Position numbers and translations under genes: made by a program. DNA of 33,784 nt from Pelagibacteraceae bacterium AG-325-J13. Lineage in GTDB: Bacteria > Pseudomonadota > Alphaproteobacteria > Pelagibacterales > Pelagibacteraceae. The DNA is taken from the NCBI GenBank assembly GCA_003282835.1, contig QBYL01000007.1, forward strand, positions 1 to 33,784. The letters run 5' to 3'. A model generated the notes under the pieces. That model ran no database searches. It was not told the DNA's origin and was given only the letters and a program-made list of their open reading frames with translations. Of the stretch, positions 7,933-15,892 are shown piece after piece. Positions within the stretch are counted from its first letter, which is position 1, and each line of letters opens with the position of its first letter.

Positions 7933-8667
7933 TTATATGATCCCAGTGTAACCTGTTTTCTCTAATTGCTCTGCTAATTTCATATCTCCAGATTTTATAA
8001 TTTTGCCTTTTGAAAGAACGTGAACAAAATCTGGTCTAATAAAATTTAATAACCTCTGATAATGTGTAATAACCAAAAATGAATTTGTCTTGTCTCTAGA
8101 TGTATTGACTCCATTTGCAACTATCTTTAAAGCATCTATGTCTAAACCTGAGTCAGTTTCATCTAAAATTACTAGGTTAGGATTTAATATTTTCATTTGA
8201 AGTATTTCATTTTTTTTCTTTTCACCACCTGAAAATCCTACATTAAGTTGTCTAGAAAGCATTTTTTCATCCATACCTAATTCGTTAGACTTTTCTTTGA
8301 TTATTTTTAAAAATGAAAGAGCATCTACTTCTTTTTCTCCTCTAGCTTTTCTTATTTTATTAAGAGATGTTCTTAAAAAATTGTTTGTTTTTACACCTGG
8401 AATTTCAGTTGGATATTGAAATGCTAAAAATATTCCTTGTTGTGCTCTTTCATCTATTGAAATATCGTTTAAATCTTTTCCTTTGTATTTTAATTCACCG
8501 CTTGTTTTGTATCCATTTTTTCCTGACAAAACATTTGCCAAGGTGCTTTTTCCAGAGCCATTGGGGCCCATAATAGCATGAAGTTCCCCTGGCTTAATTC
8601 TAATGTTTAATCCATTAAGGATTTGTTTCTCATTGATTGAGGCGGTTAAGTTTTTAATTTCGAGCAT
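7933..8667 (-). CDS. sufC: SufC ATPase of the SufBCD complex
   Basis: Cytosolic ABC-type ATPase that drives conformational change in SufBD during cluster assembly. The 244 residues carry Walker A GPNGSGKST (34-42), the Q-loop near residues 84-88, the variant signature FSGGEKKKNE (145-154), Walker B LVILDE (165-170) and an H-loop histidine in VITHYQRLL. It lacks transmembrane segments, unlike transporter ATPases. Its ATG overlaps the sufB stop by one base (TAATG), so translation is probably coupled. Confidence 0.97.
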   Translation of the reverse strand: MLEIKNLTASINEKQILNGLNIRIKPGELHAIMGPNGSGKSTLANVLSGKNGYKTSGELKYKGKDLNDISIDERAQQGIFLAFQYPTEIPGVKTNNFLRTSLNKIRKARGEKEVDALSFLKIIKEKSNELGMDEKMLSRQLNVGFSGGEKKKNEILQMKILNPNLVILDETDSGLDIDALKIVANGVNTSRDKTNSFLVITHYQRLLNFIRPDFVHVLSKGKIIKSGDMKLAEQLEKTGYTGII

Positions 8668-10103
8668 TATCCAACGCTTCCTTCTAAACTAATTCCAACT
8701 AATTTTTGAGCTTCTACAGCAAATTCCATTGGTAATTGTTGTAAAACGTCCTTACAAAATCCGTTTACTATCAGACTCACTGCCTCTTCTTGATTTAATC
8801 CTCTTTGATTACAATAAAATAATTGATCTTCATTGATCTTAGATGTTGTAGCTTCATGTTCAATTGTTGAAGATGAATTTTTATTTTTTATATATGGAAC
8901 CGTATGCGCGCCACATTTATTTCCCATTAATAGTGAATCACACTGAGTGTAATTTCTTGAGTTAGTAGCTTTTCTATGAATATCCACTAATCCTCTATAG
9001 GTATTATCAGCTTTACCTGCGGATATACCTTTTGAAATAATTTTGCTTCTTGTGTTTTTTCCTAAATGTATCATTTTAGTTCCTGTATCTGCTTTTTGGT
9101 GATTATTTGTGATTGCAATAGAATAAAACTCTCCTACAGAATTATCGCCCTGTAAAATACAACTTGGATATTTCCAAGTTATAGCTGATCCAGTTTCAAC
9201 CTGTGTCCAAGAAATTTTTGAGTTTTTGCCTCTGCATACACCTCGTTTAGTAACAAAGTTATATATTCCACCTACTCCATTTGAGTCACCAGGATACCAA
9301 TTTTGAACTGTTGAATACTTTATTTCTGCATCGTCCAAAGCAATTAACTCTACGTTAGCTGCATGTAATTGGTTCTCGTCTCTCATGGGTGCAGTACAAC
9401 CTTCTAGATAGCTTACGTAACTACCTTTATCTGCAATAATTAATGTTCTTTCAAATTGTCCTGTCTCAGATGCATTAATTCTGAAGTATGTAGATAGCTC
9501 CATTGGACATTTTGTATTAGGAGGTATGTAAACAAATGATCCATCAGTAAAAACTGCAGAGTTTAAAGTAGCAAAATAGTGATCAGTAACAGGGATTACA
9601 GATCCTAAATATTTTTTTACTAAATCTGGATGCTTTTGAATTGCTTCAGATATAGGGCAAAAAATAATACCTTTTTTAGTTAATTCCTCTTTATAAGTTG
9701 TAGCTACAGATACAGAGTCAAAAACTGCATCAACTGCAACACCACTCAATTTTTTTTGTTCATTTAAGGGTATGCCTAATTTGTTGTAAGTTTCAATTAA
9801 CTTGGGATCAATTTCATCAAGACTTTTAGGTTTATCCTTCATGCTTTTAGGGGCTGAATAGTAGTATAAATCTTGATAATCAATTTTAGAAAACTTTGGC
9901 TTTTGCCAATTAGGTTCTTTTGAAACTTTTAATCTTTCATAAGCTTTTAATCTCCATTCTAACATCCATTTTGGCTCTTTTTTTACTTTTGAAATAAATT
10001 TGATTGTATCTTCTGATAATCCTTTTGGAGCTTTGACATTTTCAATATCAGTTGTGAAACCGTATTTATATTCTTTTTGTTGATCAAAATTTTGATTTTT
10101 CAT
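8667..10103 (-). CDS. sufB: SufBCD scaffold subunit SufB
   Basis: Core scaffold protein for de novo Fe-S assembly; accepts sulfur and forms the cluster at the SufB-SufD interface. It has 478 residues, typical length. The conserved core includes YLEGCTAPM (232-240), NFVTKRGVC (282-290) and [18 protein letters not shown], in which C388 aligns with the E. coli cysteine implicated in cluster building. E415 in [12 protein letters not shown] lies in the conserved C-terminal block. It is the first structural gene after the Rrf2 regulator, separated by 6 nt, so the regulator and scaffold share a transcript. Confidence 0.97.
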   Translation of the reverse strand: MKNQNFDQQKEYKYGFTTDIENVKAPKGLSEDTIKFISKVKKEPKWMLEWRLKAYERLKVSKEPNWQKPKFSKIDYQDLYYYSAPKSMKDKPKSLDEIDPKLIETYNKLGIPLNEQKKLSGVAVDAVFDSVSVATTYKEELTKKGIIFCPISEAIQKHPDLVKKYLGSVIPVTDHYFATLNSAVFTDGSFVYIPPNTKCPMELSTYFRINASETGQFERTLIIADKGSYVSYLEGCTAPMRDENQLHAANVELIALDDAEIKYSTVQNWYPGDSNGVGGIYNFVTKRGVCRGKNSKISWTQVETGSAITWKYPSCILQGDNSVGEFYSIAITNNHQKADTGTKMIHLGKNTRSKIISKGISAGKADNTYRGLVDIHRKATNSRNYTQCDSLLMGNKCGAHTVPYIKNKNSSSTIEHEATTSKINEDQLFYCNQRGLNQEEAVSLIVNGFCKDVLQQLPMEFAVEAQKLVGISLEGSVG

Positions 10104-10109
10104 AGTTTT

Positions 10110-10520
10110 TTAAATATGTTTTATTAAGTCTTGTAATTTTACCCTTTCAAAAAAATTATTAATATGTTGATCTAACTCGTCCCATAAATTATGTGTAATA
10201 CATTTGGTCGACTTGTTATTGCACCCTCTTTTAGAATTTTTTTTACAACTCAATACTTTAATTTCTTCATCTACTGCAGAAATAATTTCTGAAAGTTTTA
10301 TATCTGAAGGTGATTTATCTAAAACATAACCTCCTGAAGCACCTCTAGAACTTATTACAAGTTTTTTATTTTTTAGTTTCAAAAAGATTTGCTCTAAATA
10401 AGCTAAAGATATATTTTGCCTTATAGAAATTTCTTTCAAACTAATGGGCTTAGCATTGCTGTATGAGGCTAGATCGGCCATAGCCATTACTGCGTATCTA
10501 CCTTTTGTTGTAAGTTTCAT
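10110..10520 (-). CDS. Rrf2-family Fe-S regulator (IscR-like) of the suf operon
   Basis: Winged-helix transcription regulator that senses Fe-S status. I chose the ATG at 10520 (136 residues) because MKLTTKGRYAVMAMADLA is the standard Rrf2 N-terminus. An in-frame ATG 26 codons upstream would add a non-homologous tail and bury the promoter. The DNA-binding part shows ISLAYLEQIFLKLKNK and the wing ISSRGASGGY (56-65). Cluster ligands are C92, C100 and C107 plus H110 (CITHNLW), matching IscR's three Cys and one His, but with spacing CX7CX6C instead of CX5CX5C. It heads the suf operon, so it most likely autoregulates it; a palindrome at 10530-10540 is a candidate operator. IscR orthology versus another Rrf2 subgroup is open. 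Confidence 0.93.
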   Translation of the reverse strand: MKLTTKGRYAVMAMADLASYSNAKPISLKEISIRQNISLAYLEQIFLKLKNKKLVISSRGASGGYVLDKSPSDIKLSEIISAVDEEIKVLSCKKNSKRGCNNKSTKCITHNLWDELDQHINNFFERVKLQDLIKHI

Positions 10521-10529
10521 AAATTGTTG

Positions 10530-10540
10530 TTGTAATACAA
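10530..10540. promoter_or_regulatory. Candidate Rrf2 operator: TTGTAaTACAA palindrome
   Basis: A perfect 5+1+5 inverted repeat (arms TTGTA/TACAA) lies 10 bp upstream of the rrf2 start codon and just downstream of the best -10 hexamer, so it would cover the transcription start. That is the expected place for an autorepression site. The link to the Rrf2 protein is inference; AT-rich DNA produces such palindromes by chance. Confidence 0.45.
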
Positions 10541-10542
10541 TA

Positions 10543-10573
10543 ATTATAGACGATTTCCTACAAAAATTGTCGG
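10543..10573 (-). promoter_or_regulatory. Candidate promoter of the rrf2-suf operon
   Basis: A perfect TATAAT -10 hexamer reads on the minus strand at 10548-10543. Upstream, CCGACA (10573-10568) is a 4/6 match to TTGACA but with a 19-bp spacer; GACAAT with 17 bp is an alternative reading. The predicted transcript would start near 10536, giving a leader of about 16 nt before the rrf2 ATG. Confidence 0.5.
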
Positions 10574-10651
10574 AATTAAAAAAAATTATTTGACGCATAA
10601 AAACGTGTTATAAAGATTATCTTTTTTTTGAAAATAATAATCATTACTAAT

Positions 10652-11308
10652 ATGAAACCAAAAAGTTTAGAGATTTTTATTCCAGGTCCGGCCGGAAGAC
10701 TTGAAGCTAAATACTATAAAAACCCTAAATTTGGTTCACCAGTTGCAATCGTTTTACACCCTCATCCACAGTACGGTGGAACAATGAATAATCGAGTTGT
10801 GCAGCTAATGTATAATATCTTTCTTGAGAATGGATTTTCAGTAATTAAAGTCAATTTTAGAGGCGTTGGAAAAAGTGATGGAGTTTTTGACAACGGTCAA
10901 GGAGAACTGTCAGATGCTGCGGCGGCTTTAGATTGGATTGAAAGACAAAATTTAGACTACAGTCAATGTTGGATATCAGGTTTTTCATTTGGATCATTAA
11001 TTTGTATGCAACTAATTATGAGAAGACCAGAGGTAAATAATTTTATCGCAATTTCACCTCAACCTAATGTTTACGATTTCTCTTTCTTAGCTCCATGTCC
11101 AACTTCTGGTCAAGTAATCTATAGTGAGAATGATGAATTAGTAACCAAAGAAAGTATAACTGAATTAGATAATAGAATTAAAAGTCAAAAAGGTGTTGAG
11201 GTGCTTTTTGCTAAAATTAGAAACTCTAATCATTTTTTTAAGAACAAAGAAAAAGAATTAACATCTGAAATTGAAAAATATATTAAAGAAAAAACTGCAC
11301 TCATTTAA
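10652..11308 (+). CDS. Alpha/beta hydrolase (COG2945-like)
   Basis: Cytoplasmic serine hydrolase of unknown substrate. I place the start at the ATG at 10652 (218 residues); the longer frame begins with a weak TTG and adds only eight residues. A serine-hydrolase triad is visible: nucleophile S112 in ISGFSFGS, D161 in SENDELV and H194 in NSNHFF. The oxyanion region VLHPHPQYGGTMNN (34-47) and the segment VNFRGVGKSDG are typical of this small dienelactone-hydrolase-like group. A TTGACG (10590) and TATAAA (10609-10614) lie upstream but only 13 bp apart, so the promoter is unclear. Its 3' end overlaps anmK by 8 bp. Confidence 0.85.
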   Translation: MKPKSLEIFIPGPAGRLEAKYYKNPKFGSPVAIVLHPHPQYGGTMNNRVVQLMYNIFLENGFSVIKVNFRGVGKSDGVFDNGQGELSDAAAALDWIERQNLDYSQCWISGFSFGSLICMQLIMRRPEVNNFIAISPQPNVYDFSFLAPCPTSGQVIYSENDELVTKESITELDNRIKSQKGVEVLFAKIRNSNHFFKNKEKELTSEIEKYIKEKTALI

Positions 11309-12422
11309 ATTTTATTAATTTTCCTCCAGAACAAGGCGTTTTACAACCAGTTGTCTTGGGAAAAGATATTGGTAACTTCAACATTGATCTTATAGCAAGA
11401 TATGCAAAAGCTTGGGACTCTATAAAATCACCATTAATTCCATGAGTATCTATGGGGTCTATGATTAAACTTTTTGAAGAATTAAGTTTTATTTTTTTAA
11501 TTAAGTTTTTATTTTTTCTACCTCCCCCACAAACAAGTATTTTACATCTTTTCTTTAAATTGGATATTTCATAAGATAACTCTGAACCAATTATGCTAGC
11601 GGTAAAATCTGTTAGAGTTGCCGCTCCATCTTCCAGTGAAAGACCTCTAGCAAAAGAAATATCGAAATCACTTATGTCTAACGATTTTTTTTTCGGTTTA
11701 GGCCTATTGGCAAATAATTCTTGAGCTTGTTCAAAAATTATTTCGTTTTTGGTTCCTCTTAAAGCAAACATACCGTCTTTATCAAAAAATTCATTAGAAT
11801 TATTTCTTACCCAACTATCTATCAAACAATTTCCTGGACCGATATCTCTGCTAAGTAAATAATTTAAATTAATAGGATCATCTATAATTGTAATATTTGA
11901 TATACCTCCAATGTTTAAAATACATAAAGGAAGTTTTATACTGTAATGTGTAGCAATTAATTTATGAAATATTGCCGTTAATGGAGCTCCTTCACCTCCA
12001 TTAGCAATATCGTTTGATCTAAAGTCGTAAATTATATCTTTTTTAACAAGTTGAGATAATAATCTAGCATCACCTAATTGTTTTGAAATTTTTTCTGAAG
12101 GACTATGATAAAAAGTTTGTCCATGAAATCCAATTATATCAACTGAAATACCTTTAGTAATTTTTTGAGTTACCTCAGCGTGAAATAAAGTAATTTTTCT
12201 CTCTAAAACATTCAATTGATCACTTAGTTTTTTCAAATCGTTAATATTTTGTATTCTTTCCTTAAGCGAATGTATGTCTTTTTGAATATGCCTGTCATAT
12301 TGATAGTACTTATCTTTAATGAGATTATAGCTATTGTTTCCATCCGATCTAATTATTGAGGCGTCTATACCGTCTCCAGAAGTGCCGCTCATTAATCCTA
12401 AAGATGTGTATTGTTTGTTCAT
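11301..12422 (-). CDS. anmK: Anhydro-N-acetylmuramic acid kinase
   Basis: Cytoplasmic enzyme that hydrolyses and phosphorylates 1,6-anhydro-MurNAc to MurNAc-6-phosphate in cell-wall recycling. It has 373 residues, usual length. Diagnostic motifs: GLMSGTSGDGIDA (9-21), IGFHGQTFYHSP (97-108), LNIGGISNIT (169-178), DIGPGNCLID (193-202), whose first Asp matches the catalytic residue, EDGAATLTDFTA, and ILVCGGGRKN. It is divergent from tyrS across 55 bp, an arrangement I recall from other alphaproteobacteria. The C-terminal Cys-rich tail (TTGCKTPCSGGKL) looks like the normal end of the family. Confidence 0.95.
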   Translation of the reverse strand: MNKQYTSLGLMSGTSGDGIDASIIRSDGNNSYNLIKDKYYQYDRHIQKDIHSLKERIQNINDLKKLSDQLNVLERKITLFHAEVTQKITKGISVDIIGFHGQTFYHSPSEKISKQLGDARLLSQLVKKDIIYDFRSNDIANGGEGAPLTAIFHKLIATHYSIKLPLCILNIGGISNITIIDDPINLNYLLSRDIGPGNCLIDSWVRNNSNEFFDKDGMFALRGTKNEIIFEQAQELFANRPKPKKKSLDISDFDISFARGLSLEDGAATLTDFTASIIGSELSYEISNLKKRCKILVCGGGRKNKNLIKKIKLNSSKSLIIDPIDTHGINGDFIESQAFAYLAIRSMLKLPISFPKTTGCKTPCSGGKLIKFK

Positions 12423-12449
12423 ATTTTTATTTATTTATAATAATTTATG

Positions 12450-12455
12450 TATAAT
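12450..12455 (+). promoter_or_regulatory. Candidate -10 element of tyrS
   Basis: A perfect TATAAT lies 22 bp upstream of the tyrS ATG in the 55-bp anmK/tyrS gap. The predicted leader is about 16 nt. No clear -35 is visible. Confidence 0.5.
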
Positions 12456-12477
12456 AGTGGATTACACAAATTGTTCT

Positions 12478-13719
12478 ATGAAAAATGCTTTTTTATTAGA
12501 AATGCAGTCTCGTGGTTATTTAAATCAGTGTACTGATTTAGATAAATTAGATGATGTCTGTAATAAAGGGTCGATAACTGCCTATATCGGTTTTGATTGC
12601 ACTGCCAATAGTCTGCATGTGGGAAGTCTAGTTCAAATAATGATTTTAAAATTAATGCAAAAGCATGGTCACAAGCCAATTATTTTATTGGGTGGAGGTA
12701 CTACACTAATAGGAGACCCTTCAGGAAAAGATGCAACTAGAAAAATTTTAAAACATGCAGAAATTAATAAAAATATTATAAGCATAAAAAAAGTCTTTAC
12801 TAAAATTTTAAATACAAAAGACAAAAAAACAAAACCTTTATTTGTAAATAATTTAAATTGGTTGGCGAAATTAAACTATATTGAATTTCTAAGAAATATT
12901 GGAAGTAACTTTACAATTAATAAAATGTTAACTTTTGATAGTGTCAAATTAAGGTTAGAAAGAGAACAGTCTTTAAGTTACATGGAATTTAATTACATGA
13001 TTCTACAAGCTTATGATTTTTATCAATTATTCAAAAAAAATAAATGTATTTTACAGATAGGTGGTTCTGACCAGTGGGGAAATATTGTAAATGGTGTTGA
13101 CCTTATAAGACGTATACAAAAAAAAGAAGCTTATGGTCTAACTACTCCTTTAATAACTTTATCATCTGGGACTAAAATGGGTAAAACTGAAAAAGGAGCC
13201 GTTTGGTTAAACGAAAAATTATTTTCATCTTATGATTATTGGCAATTTTGGAGAAATACTGATGATAAGGATGTAAAAAAGTTTTTAAATTTTTTTACTG
13301 AAATTGAAACTAAAAAAATCAACGAACTTTGTGAAAAAGAAAACAACATTAACAACTTAAAAATAATTTTAGCTAATGAAGCTACAAAAACACTACATGG
13401 GAACGTTGCATCTAAAAAAGCAGAAAAAACAGCTAGGCAAACTTTCACATCTGGTGGCTCGGGCCAAGGATTACCTGAAATCATTATTGGAGCTAATGAT
13501 TTAAAAACAGGTATAAGAATATTAGATTTAATTTCTGAAAATAAAATTACTACATCGAAAAGTGAAGCGAGAAGAGCAATAAAAGGTAGTGCTATTAAGA
13601 TCGATAACGAAATTTTAAAAGAGGAAGAAAAAATATTAACAAAAAACGATTTTAAAAATGGTAAAAATTTAAAAATTTCATTTGGTAAAAAAAAACATTA
13701 TATTATTAAAATTACTTAG
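12478..13719 (+). CDS. tyrS: Tyrosyl-tRNA synthetase
   Basis: Class I aminoacyl-tRNA synthetase that charges tRNA-Tyr. The start is the ATG at 12478 (413 residues, MKNAFLLEMQSRGYLNQCTD). A longer frame would run antisense into anmK and past the promoter. Motifs: IGFDCTANSLHVGS (37-50), with HVGS as the HIGH box; GGSDQWGNI (195-203); and KMGKT (233-237) as the KMSKS box. A C-terminal S4 RNA-binding domain starts near residue 345 (ILDLISENKITTSKSEARRAI). The gene overlaps the convergent AsmA-like gene by 8 bp. Confidence 0.97.
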   Translation: MKNAFLLEMQSRGYLNQCTDLDKLDDVCNKGSITAYIGFDCTANSLHVGSLVQIMILKLMQKHGHKPIILLGGGTTLIGDPSGKDATRKILKHAEINKNIISIKKVFTKILNTKDKKTKPLFVNNLNWLAKLNYIEFLRNIGSNFTINKMLTFDSVKLRLEREQSLSYMEFNYMILQAYDFYQLFKKNKCILQIGGSDQWGNIVNGVDLIRRIQKKEAYGLTTPLITLSSGTKMGKTEKGAVWLNEKLFSSYDYWQFWRNTDDKDVKKFLNFFTEIETKKINELCEKENNINNLKIILANEATKTLHGNVASKKAEKTARQTFTSGGSGQGLPEIIIGANDLKTGIRILDLISENKITTSKSEARRAIKGSAIKIDNEILKEEEKILTKNDFKNGKNLKISFGKKKHYIIKIT

Positions 13720-15892
13720 AAGATTTTGATTTTTCTAAAGCTTTAGTGATAAATCTAGGAGTTAAAGTTTTAATAGGATTAATCGTAGTTTTTGTTTTAC
13801 CTGGTAGCCCTTTTATTTTAAAACTTATACCAAATAGACCTTCACCAATTTGTTTTGGTATTATGATATCCCCTATCACAGGTATTTTTGACAAAAATCT
13901 ATTTAAGTTTTTTGCAGGAACCAAAGTACCACGTAAACTTATTAATCCTTTTTTATCTTTGTAACCCTCCATTAAAACAGAAATGCTTGGTCCAACAGCA
14001 TAAAGTTCATTTAATTTTAATAAATTTTTATCATTACTCATTTTGATCTCCATTCTTGAAAAAGATAGTCCTTCTCCTTTTGTTAAATCAGCCAATCCAC
14101 CAAAATCAGCTAATGATAAAAGTTTAATTAAACCTGGTGCGTCTTTAACTTTGAAATTTTCAATTATCAATTTAGATGTTGAAGAATTGTCATCGATAAT
14201 TGATGTAAAAGTCAATGTCCCATCAGACAAACCTTTAAAAAAATTATATTCAGACAGCAAGGGTTGTGGTAAATCGGAATAGATCTCCAAATATTTTTTA
14301 TTGCTATTCTTATCCTTTCTAAGTGAAATATCTAAAAATTTATCGTTTCCAAAATCTCCTTTGGAAGAAATTTTAATAAATTTACCTTTTTCAATTTTGC
14401 CTATCAATTTAAAATTCTTAAGTTTTTTTGATAAAGGGGTATTTATAGTTTTTAAATCAATATCTATTTTTTTGTTTATTTTTCTTAAATTATTGTTATT
14501 TGAGGATTGATTTAAATATCTATTTAAATTAGTTGCATCAAATTTGTCTCCAAAAATTTTAATTTCTTTTCCAAAATCAATCTCAAAGTTATTATTTATT
14601 TTATTATCTTTAAAAGTTTTAACTTTAATTTTTTCTAAAGATACAAATTTTTTCTTATCTAATTTTAATTTTTTGATAGAAATCAAATTATTTTTCTCAG
14701 TATACTTAAGCTCATTAACTATATTTACTAATCCCTTTTTTTGTAAATTTAAATAAATCTTTGAATCTTCGTCATTTTTTTTTTTATAATTCAAAAATTC
14801 AAAATTTAAACTAGGATTAAAGTCTACATCTAAAATTATATTGTGAATTTTTTTAGAAAATTTATTTATTATATCAAAATTTTTAAATTCTTTATTTTCA
14901 AAACTATAAAGACCATTTACTAATAACTCATTTTGATCTTTTGAGTTCAAATTTGTATCAAAAGTAATATTTTTAAAATATAATTGATTAATATCCTTTT
15001 CTAAAATAATGTTTTTTATAGAATTGTTTAAAATAAAAAATAGCTGATTTGCTTCTCCTTTATTCTTATAATCATATTTTTTTAATTTGAATGTTTTGTC
15101 TAAACTTAAATCTAAGAAATGTTTAATATTAGCGTTTATAATAATTTTTTTTTGTAATATTTCTTTTATATTTAAGTATAATAAATAATTAGAGATATTT
15201 TTCTCACTTAAAGATAATTTCGTATCAAAATCAGATTTAATATTTATTTCATTACCTTTGTTGATTTGTAAGTTTCCATTTTCAACGAAAATTCCATCAC
15301 TATTTCCATTTATATTTTTAATTAAGATATCCGTATTGTCAGCGAAAAAATCAAAATTTGAATTCTTAAATTTTAATTCATCATGCAAAACTATTTCTAA
15401 CTCTCTTACTTTTCCTCGTGTAATAATATTTGAGATTTCTTGTTTTTTATTAAGGTACAATTCAATCTCTGTGAACAATTTACCTTTGTTAACTTTATTA
15501 ACTATTAAACTATTTAAATTAGATGGTTTTACTTTAATTAAGATCCTTTTTAATTTTTGAATATTCAATTCATTTGATAAAATGACAATTTTATTAACAT
15601 TTACTTTCGAACTGAAGAATGAGGCAAGGTCTAAATATGCCTTAATGTTTTTTATTGGGATTTCTATATTTTTGTAAATAACAGTAGGTCCATTAGTCTC
15701 CACAAAAAGACTTAACTTTTTTATATCAATCTTAAATTTGATTTTTTGTAATTTTACAGAAACCTTATTGTTATTTTCTACAATTTTTTGTGAAATTATT
15801 TCATTAAACCTATCAGTTTCCAATCCTGTAATTGACAAAATTGTAATAAAAATTCCTACAACTATAATAAGAATGATACTTATCTTTTTCAT
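13712..15892 (-). CDS. AsmA-like / YhdP-type envelope protein
   Basis: A 726-residue protein with one N-terminal membrane anchor (residues 4-24, very hydrophobic) and a long Lys/Asn/Ile-rich beta-strand region, as expected for a periplasmic AsmA-like protein. The conserved part is at the C-terminus: APGLIKLLSLADFGGLADL, FSRMEIKMS, then GPSISVLMEGY, GTLVPAKNLNRFLSKIPVIG and GEGLFGISFKIKG. This resembles the AsmA_2/DUF3971 end of YhdP/TamB-related proteins thought to form lipid-conducting bridges between membranes. The middle is poorly conserved, so the exact subfamily is uncertain. It is translationally coupled to prfB (ATGA overlap), downstream of PBP1A in the same unit. Confidence 0.75.
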   Translation of the reverse strand: MKKISIILIIVVGIFITILSITGLETDRFNEIISQKIVENNNKVSVKLQKIKFKIDIKKLSLFVETNGPTVIYKNIEIPIKNIKAYLDLASFFSSKVNVNKIVILSNELNIQKLKRILIKVKPSNLNSLIVNKVNKGKLFTEIELYLNKKQEISNIITRGKVRELEIVLHDELKFKNSNFDFFADNTDILIKNINGNSDGIFVENGNLQINKGNEINIKSDFDTKLSLSEKNISNYLLYLNIKEILQKKIIINANIKHFLDLSLDKTFKLKKYDYKNKGEANQLFFILNNSIKNIILEKDINQLYFKNITFDTNLNSKDQNELLVNGLYSFENKEFKNFDIINKFSKKIHNIILDVDFNPSLNFEFLNYKKKNDEDSKIYLNLQKKGLVNIVNELKYTEKNNLISIKKLKLDKKKFVSLEKIKVKTFKDNKINNNFEIDFGKEIKIFGDKFDATNLNRYLNQSSNNNNLRKINKKIDIDLKTINTPLSKKLKNFKLIGKIEKGKFIKISSKGDFGNDKFLDISLRKDKNSNKKYLEIYSDLPQPLLSEYNFFKGLSDGTLTFTSIIDDNSSTSKLIIENFKVKDAPGLIKLLSLADFGGLADLTKGEGLSFSRMEIKMSNDKNLLKLNELYAVGPSISVLMEGYKDKKGLISLRGTLVPAKNLNRFLSKIPVIGDIIIPKQIGEGLFGISFKIKGLPGKTKTTINPIKTLTPRFITKALEKSKSSK

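Noticed and set aside
10521-10598. 26-codon N-terminal extension of the Rrf2 regulator
   Set aside because: The Rrf2 fold starts at MKLTTKGRYA; the extension would be translated from the promoter region.
10628-10651. Eight-residue upstream start (TTG) of the alpha/beta hydrolase
   Set aside because: Weak start codon, no ribosome binding site and no family conservation expected; the ATG at 10652 is preferred.
12334-12477. N-terminal extension of tyrS by 48 codons
   Set aside because: It lies antisense to anmK, includes the TATAAT promoter, and has no synthetase-like sequence; the ATG at 12478 gives the normal N-terminus.
14043-14756. Several plus-strand open frames of 70-80 codons opposite the AsmA-like gene
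   Set aside because: Antisense shadows in AT-rich DNA: no recognisable domains, no start context, and the minus-strand protein is coherent throughout.
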